This document shows positions 6,353 to 9,912 of a DNA stretch of 9,912 bases, in pieces (position 1 is the first letter of the stretch; each line of letters begins with the position of its first letter). This DNA is from Candidatus Woesearchaeota archaeon (lineage in GTDB: Archaea; Nanobdellota; Nanobdellia; Woesearchaeales; UBA12501), in assembly GCA_016177315.1 (NCBI GenBank), contig JACOVN010000016.1, forward strand, positions 1 through 9,912. Direction: 5' to 3'. The notes below the pieces were generated by a model. That model made no database searches. It was given only the letters and a program-made list of their open reading frames with translations, and was not told the DNA's origin. Both the position numbers and the translations under genes were made by a program.

Positions 6353-6721
6353 TTAGTATATACGTAAGCGTCTTTGTAGAGAAGCTGCAACTGGCTCTTG
6401 TTTTCCTGTGCTTACACCTAGGACACTGTCAACCATGTCCCTGTTTTTTGGAAGTTTATATGCACGCATGAGTTCCTCAAGGCTTTGTTCATCGGGAATT
6501 TCAAAATGATAAGCCGGCATCTCACTTAATGGTCCAGGATACATTTGCACTGTACAGCCGCATAATGCAAAAAATTCTTTCAGTCTCTTTTCATGTGCTA
6601 CTTCACGATACGGTTCTTTTACCGAAATACCTACAGTGAAGGGAAATGCTGTAACAACATCTCTAATTCTCTTGTCCAGACTTGAAGGGTTGTAGGCCAT
6701 AATATAAGGTAGATTTTCCAT
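6353..6721 (-). CDS. 122-residue protein, possible stand-alone protease propeptide/inhibitor
   Basis: This gene lies 23 nt downstream of the subtilisin-family gene on the same strand and is probably co-transcribed. It has no signal peptide or membrane span. From residue 28 the order of elements is strand FTVGISV (28-34), helix HEKRLKEFFALCG (43-55), strand CTVQMYP (56-62), strand AYHFEIP (70-76), helix QSLEELMRAY (79-88) and strand VDSVLGV (97-103). This order, with the Gly-x-x-Val turn after the first helix, resembles subtilisin propeptides of the I9 family. Those fold as ferredoxin-like domains that chaperone and inhibit the protease. The neighbouring protease appears to lack such a prodomain. 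The reading is pattern-based, without a recognised signature; an unrelated hypothetical protein remains possible. A ~20-residue tail (KQEPVAASLQRRLRIY) follows. Confidence 0.6.
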   Translation of the reverse strand: MENLPYIMAYNPSSLDKRIRDVVTAFPFTVGISVKEPYREVAHEKRLKEFFALCGCTVQMYPGPLSEMPAYHFEIPDEQSLEELMRAYKLPKNRDMVDSVLGVSTGKQEPVAASLQRRLRIY

Positions 6722-6744
6722 CTATATGAACCTTTTGGAACTTT

Positions 6745-7791
6745 TTAACTCTTTCTTACCCTCTCCAAAAAGGCATCTGCGGCAAGCATACCGTGCCCAA
6801 ACATGGACTGTTCCATAACCTGTCCATTATGAAAGAGTGGTGCTGTGGGGTCATAGGCAAGCATCATTTTTCTGACGGCGCCCTGATCGGCTTCTACCTT
6901 TCTAGTACTGGCATAGAGTTGTTCTTGTAAAGCTTCTGGATCTATTTTCCTCCCCTTTTCTTTTAAGTAGCCTATTGCAAGACCGCACACTCCTGTAACA
7001 ATAGCTGTTGCAAACGATGTTCCCTCAGCTATCTTGTAACCTCCATCCATGTCGTTATCTGCAGCCATAATTTCTTCTGCAGGAGCAAGAATATCAAGTG
7101 TAGGCCAGATGCTTGTCGGTTCGTATCTTACATAGCCTCCTTTCTTCTCTCTGATGCGTTTTTCTATTCCGCCAACTGAGATGACAGGTTTTCCAAAAGC
7201 AGCAGGAAAGAAAGGCCCGACATAAAAATTACCAGCAGTTCCTACTAAAAGAATTCCGGCATCGTAAGCCTCACGAATGACATTTTCTAAGCTCTCATCA
7301 TGAGCCCATGTACCGATACTAAAGTTTATTATATCGCAATGGAATCTTTTACATAGTGATATGGCTACAAAGAGCTGTATACCAAACCTTGTAGCAATTG
7401 CTTGACTATCTTTTTCTTCAGCTCTTCGGATATCTTTATTTGCTACCCGAATAGAGACATACATGGCCTCAGATAGAATACCGATGTTATTCCCACAAAT
7501 CACTGAAGCTACAGCCGTGCCATGCCCGTCATCATCAAAAACCTCCTCAAGGCTATCAGCTTCAACGAGATTTCTTCCACCCTCATATCTCCCTTGTAGT
7601 TCTGGATGGTTTTGATTCGTTCCTGTATCAATAATCCCAATACGCACCCCCTTTCCCCTATTTTCTGCTAGCTCTATGGCGCGCTCTAGACCTATCGCTT
7701 TCCAGTACCATAAATCTCCTTTCTGTGCATCTTCGAGTAAGGCCCTAGCTCTTTCTCCGTTTAAAGGGTTCCGAACTACCGAGCTTTCCAT
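6745..7791 (-). CDS. Subtilisin-family (S8) serine protease, apparently cytoplasmic
   Basis: A 348-residue endopeptidase of the subtilase family. The catalytic triad is intact: Asp55 in IIDTGTNQNHPEL, His90 in DDGHGTAVAS and Ser259 in EGTSFATAIVTG. The oxyanion-hole Asn is N188 in GTAGN. About 48 residues precede the first catalytic strand, too few for a full I9 prodomain, and there is no signal peptide, so it should act inside the cell. After the Ser motif a helix GLAIGYLKEKG is followed by ~70 residues ending in FGHGMLAADAFLERVRKS, the usual closing GxGxxxAxxA element of the domain. The start at 7791 lies ~30 nt downstream of a TATA-like box. The next gene downstream may encode its regulator. 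Substrates are unknown. Confidence 0.88.
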   Translation of the reverse strand: MESSVVRNPLNGERARALLEDAQKGDLWYWKAIGLERAIELAENRGKGVRIGIIDTGTNQNHPELQGRYEGGRNLVEADSLEEVFDDDGHGTAVASVICGNNIGILSEAMYVSIRVANKDIRRAEEKDSQAIATRFGIQLFVAISLCKRFHCDIINFSIGTWAHDESLENVIREAYDAGILLVGTAGNFYVGPFFPAAFGKPVISVGGIEKRIREKKGGYVRYEPTSIWPTLDILAPAEEIMAADNDMDGGYKIAEGTSFATAIVTGVCGLAIGYLKEKGRKIDPEALQEQLYASTRKVEADQGAVRKMMLAYDPTAPLFHNGQVMEQSMFGHGMLAADAFLERVRKS

Positions 7792-7816
7792 TTTTACTAT
7801 TTACAAGTAATAATCT

Positions 7817-7825
7817 ATATTTAAA
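7817..7825 (-). promoter_or_regulatory. TATA-like promoter for the protease gene
   Basis: The minus strand reads TTTAAATAT, centred about 30 nt before the ATG at 7791. It predicts a leader of only a few bases. It shares the 104-nt divergent intergenic region with the promoter of the secreted coiled-coil gene. Confidence 0.5.
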
Positions 7826-7864
7826 GCTTTGGTGTGGTATACTAGACAACAGCCTCTAGGTTAA

Positions 7865-7873
7865 TTTTATATA
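7865..7873 (+). promoter_or_regulatory. TATA-like promoter for the secreted coiled-coil gene
   Basis: TTTTATATA is centred about 27 nt before the ATG at 7896. An AAAGGAG sequence lies only 2 nt before the ATG, too close for a standard Shine-Dalgarno contact, so a leaderless message is the simpler reading. Confidence 0.5.
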
Positions 7874-7895
7874 CCTGGAAACCTTCAAAGGAGTT

Positions 7896-8984
7896 ATGGG
7901 AAAGAAAGGGGCTGTTGTTCTGGGAATTCTATTTATTTTTTTGATTTCTGCAATCCTTGCGTCTGCGCAGGAAACCTGTCTCAGCAAGGAAGAGTTGCAG
8001 CAGAAAAAGCTGGAAGCAAGGCAGCGGTATTTGCTCTACCATGCAACCGAAAGAAAATTGGCGATGGAAGCCATTATCGATTCTCTGCAGGACAGAATTG
8101 ATACTGCAGCCCTGCAGCAAATGAAAGAGGAATTTCTCCAACACATGCAGGAGGGCCAGACTACTGTTGATTATGGGCAACTGGAAGAAATAGTTAAGAA
8201 AATGCAGGAGCTGATTCGAGCATTTAAAGAAGCAATAGAAGAACGGAAGGATATACGGGACATGAAGAAATTTGTTCAAGATATTCTTACGATGAATAGG
8301 AATACACTCCATGAACTGCTTTCCAGGGCAAGAGAAGGGGAGAAGGATTACTTTCTCTCAGAATTGAATAGGGCTATCTGCACCTATACAAAACGATTGG
8401 AGAAAGAAGTAAAAGAGCAAGAGCAAGGAGGACTCTACAATCCGGAGAAATACTTAGATAGAGTTAGGAATATTGCAGGGAAGAGAGATCATTTCCTTGC
8501 TGCTTTAGAAGAAATGCACACTGCTTGCAAGGATATTCCTATCCAGGAATGCAAGGAAGGAGAGGTGTTTGATTTCCAGCATTTGGCTGAAGGGGTAAAA
8601 GAGGAGTTCCAGGATATCAAGAAGGCATTAGAACAAAGAAAGACAATAGAGGATTATGAAGCAGAATTTGAAGCTGTAGAAGATGCCCTCAATCAGGTAA
8701 GAAAGCAATTAGCAGATGGTGCAGCAGAGCTAGAGGGGACAGCCACCTACGAGGATCTGAAGGAAGAGGAAGCAGAGCTAGTAGAAATGTTGGATACGGC
8801 AAAGCAATCCTTTACCGAAGGGGATCAGAAGAATGCAGACAAGTACTTGGAAAAGGTAAAGGTGGAGATCCTTGCATTAGAAAAACGCATTGCGCGAGCA
8901 AAGGAAAAGGCAGCAGAAGCGAAGGAAGAGGAAACAGCAGAAAATACTACCGTGAATGAGAGCACGAATGCAACCGGAGGCTGA
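7896..8984 (+). CDS. Secreted coiled-coil protein with signal peptide
   Basis: A 362-residue protein. A Lys-rich start, a hydrophobic stretch (about 6-21) and ASAQE around 22-26 form a signal peptide with likely cleavage after A24. The rest is almost entirely charged heptad-like helix rich in Glu, Lys, Gln and Leu, with long coiled-coil segments around 30-140, 230-275 and 280-345. Four cysteines (C28, C162, C211, C219) could form disulfides outside the cell. The final 13 residues carry three closely spaced N-glycosylation sequons (NTT at 350, NES at 354, NAT at 358). There is no second membrane span or sorting motif. The next gene starts 2 nt after the stop and encodes a membrane protein, so the two may act together at the envelope. 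I do not recognise the family; similarity to other coiled coils would be non-specific. Confidence 0.75.
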   Translation: MGKKGAVVLGILFIFLISAILASAQETCLSKEELQQKKLEARQRYLLYHATERKLAMEAIIDSLQDRIDTAALQQMKEEFLQHMQEGQTTVDYGQLEEIVKKMQELIRAFKEAIEERKDIRDMKKFVQDILTMNRNTLHELLSRAREGEKDYFLSELNRAICTYTKRLEKEVKEQEQGGLYNPEKYLDRVRNIAGKRDHFLAALEEMHTACKDIPIQECKEGEVFDFQHLAEGVKEEFQDIKKALEQRKTIEDYEAEFEAVEDALNQVRKQLADGAAELEGTATYEDLKEEEAELVEMLDTAKQSFTEGDQKNADKYLEKVKVEILALEKRIARAKEKAAEAKEEETAENTTVNESTNATGG

Positions 8985-8986
8985 GC

Positions 8987-9292
8987 ATGGTGTGTATAGT
9001 GGATTATGAAGCACGAAAGCCAATAGATCCGTTCAAGAAGCAGATTCCTTGGAAATGGATTATTCTTGCTGCTATCTTTGCTCTACTCATTATTCTCTTG
9101 TTCCGCGGAGAAGGGGAGAAAAAGGAAGAACCCAGAGGAGTTGCTCAAGAACCAGTGAATGAAACGCCTGCAATAGCGGCACCAGAGCCAATTCCTGTTG
9201 CGCCGGCGGCAGAAATGCCGATGGAGACAGAAGAGGAAGTAACCCCTCCAGATTTTGAGGACGTGGATGTGGAGTTAGAAGAAGTGATTTAA
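8987..9292 (+). CDS. Single-span membrane protein with acidic, proline-rich tail
   Basis: A 101-residue product. Residues 1-23 are a short basic head (KKQIPWKW), followed by one membrane span (about 24-39, IIILA-type) and a positively charged stop (R40). The rest is a low-complexity tail rich in Pro, Ala and Glu, ending in the very acidic VDVELEEVI. One sequon is present (N58-E-T). Orientation is uncertain: the positive residues on the N-terminal side suggest the head is cytoplasmic and the tail outside. A GGAGG Shine-Dalgarno site lies 6 nt before the ATG, inside the end of the preceding gene, which shows coupled expression. The stop faces the PspC gene with a 6-nt gap. The family is not recognised. 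Confidence 0.7.
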   Translation: MVCIVDYEARKPIDPFKKQIPWKWIILAAIFALLIILLFRGEGEKKEEPRGVAQEPVNETPAIAAPEPIPVAPAAEMPMETEEEVTPPDFEDVDVELEEVI

Positions 9293-9298
9293 TGCATT

Positions 9299-9481
9299 CT
9301 ATTTCTTCGGCATCACAACGCAGCAAACCAAATAGAGAATAATCATCAATCCCATGCTGAAGACTGTCAAAACACCCCAGCCTATCCTTACAATAGTTGG
9401 GTCAATGTCAAAGTACTCTGCAATCCCTCCGCAAACCCCGCACAGAATGGGATTAGCGCTCTTGGTTAATTTTTTATTCAT
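9299..9481 (-). CDS. PspC-domain membrane protein
   Basis: A 60-residue protein consisting of little more than one PspC domain. The motif NPILCGVCGGIAEYFDIDPT (10-29) followed by VRIGW is the family signature, then one membrane region (about 32-57) ends in VMPKK. In bacteria PspC senses or anchors the phage-shock envelope-stress response; in archaea the domain occurs widely with no settled role. The start overlaps the stop of the winged-helix gene as ATGA, so the two are translated as a unit. No PspA homologue lies in the window. The Cys residues at 14, 17, 53 and 54 are unusual for their number in so short a protein, but have no known meaning. Confidence 0.88.
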   Translation of the reverse strand: MNKKLTKSANPILCGVCGGIAEYFDIDPTIVRIGWGVLTVFSMGLMIILYLVCCVVMPKK

Positions 9482-9879
9482 AATTCCAGCTCGTCATCAA
9501 TCTTTTTTGCCACTCGCAGCAAATCTCCCATCGCTCTATTTAAATCTTTCTGCAACTCTTCAATAATGTGCTCCATGTTGCCAGTTCTCAGTATGTACCC
9601 TCTCCTCTCATGCACGACCATGCCGGATTCCATCAATTTGTTCAGGTGATGAACAACCGTTCCTCTGCTTAAATGCAATTGATGGGCAAGATTATCCGAG
9701 CTGAGCATTTCCCTGCTTCTCAGGCTTTTTACCAACTCAATGAAAATTCTGAAGCAGGACTTATCCTTGTCCCGCAAGCCAAATAAGCCAAGAGAAGAGC
9801 CGAACCACTGCAAATCTTCATTTAAGGCATCGTGCACCGGCCTTCTGATTTTAATGACCGTAATTCGCTGCCTCTCCAT
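9478..9879 (-). CDS. Winged-helix transcriptional regulator upstream of PspC
   Basis: A 133-residue DNA-binding protein. Residues ~40-98 form a winged helix: helix CFRIFIELVKSL, helix SSDNLAHQLHL (60-70), recognition helix SRGTVVHHLNKLMESG (71-86), and a wing VVHERRGYILR (88-98). This is the arrangement of ArsR/MarR-like archaeal regulators. The C-terminal ~35 residues are a charged amphipathic helix (IIEELQKDLNRAMGDLLRVA, 105-124), probably for dimerisation. No metal-binding cysteines or ligand domain are visible. The overlap with the PspC gene suggests it controls that operon, including itself. The ATG at 9879 lies about 28 nt from a palindromic TATA element, so the message is likely leaderless. 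Confidence 0.82.
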   Translation of the reverse strand: MERQRITVIKIRRPVHDALNEDLQWFGSSLGLFGLRDKDKSCFRIFIELVKSLRSREMLSSDNLAHQLHLSRGTVVHHLNKLMESGMVVHERRGYILRTGNMEHIIEELQKDLNRAMGDLLRVAKKIDDELEL

Positions 9880-9902
9880 GCTTGGAAAAGCAGAGAAGCA
9901 TT

Positions 9903-9912
9903 GCTTATAAGC
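9903..9912 (-). promoter_or_regulatory. Palindromic TATA element upstream of the regulator
   Basis: GCTTATAAGC is a perfect 10-bp palindrome whose centre is about 28 nt before the ATG at 9879, the right place for a TATA box. The window ends here, so flanking elements are cut off. A symmetric site over the TATA box could also be an operator for the dimeric regulator; this is inference. Confidence 0.45.

Overview
The window reads as archaeal, probably DPANN and perhaps Woesearchaeota-like; the lineage is inferred, not proven. Evidence: A/T-rich TATA-like boxes sit about 25-30 nt upstream of several genes that have little or no leader; there is an archaeal-type 7S SRP RNA with a closed terminal helix 1; and the leucyl-tRNA synthetase has a bacterial-type core with an archaeal-type C-terminus. 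Genes are tightly packed, with 1-2 nt gaps and ATGA overlaps. No mobile element, CRISPR array or tRNA was seen.

Layout. Positions 1-609 (minus strand) hold three very small genes: one cut by the window edge, a 59-residue gene and a 66-residue gene. The 66-residue gene is divergent from leuS. Positions 699-4257 (plus) carry leuS and, 1 nt downstream, an unrecognised 118-residue gene. Positions 4336-6026 (plus) carry a SemiSWEET-like membrane protein, a 202-residue low-complexity protein overlapping it by ATGA, and an NAD kinase. Positions 6032-6307 (minus) encode the SRP RNA, convergent with the NAD kinase and with its own TATA-like box. Positions 6353-7791 (minus) hold a cytoplasmic subtilisin-family protease followed by a 122-residue protein that may be a free-standing propeptide-like inhibitor. 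Positions 7896-9292 (plus) encode a secreted coiled-coil protein and a single-span membrane protein with an acidic tail. Positions 9299-9879 (minus) are a winged-helix regulator overlapping a PspC-domain protein.

The standout is LeuRS. About 180 residues of an apparently complete serine hydrolase (RBBP9/YdeN-like alpha/beta hydrolase) lie in frame inside the start of the CP1 editing domain. The nucleophile elbow GHSLG, a candidate Asp and a candidate His are all present. The same editing domain has lost one residue at a normally conserved pocket-lining Val-Pro, now a single Asp. The C-terminal domain looks archaeal although the core is bacterial-type. A synthetase carrying a second hydrolase beside its own editing site is the best candidate here for an undescribed system. 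The second candidate is the protease and its possible inhibitor acting in trans.

The remaining genes are mostly housekeeping (NADP synthesis, protein targeting) or cell-envelope related (secreted coiled coil, membrane protein, PspC pair). Several small proteins remain unassigned.
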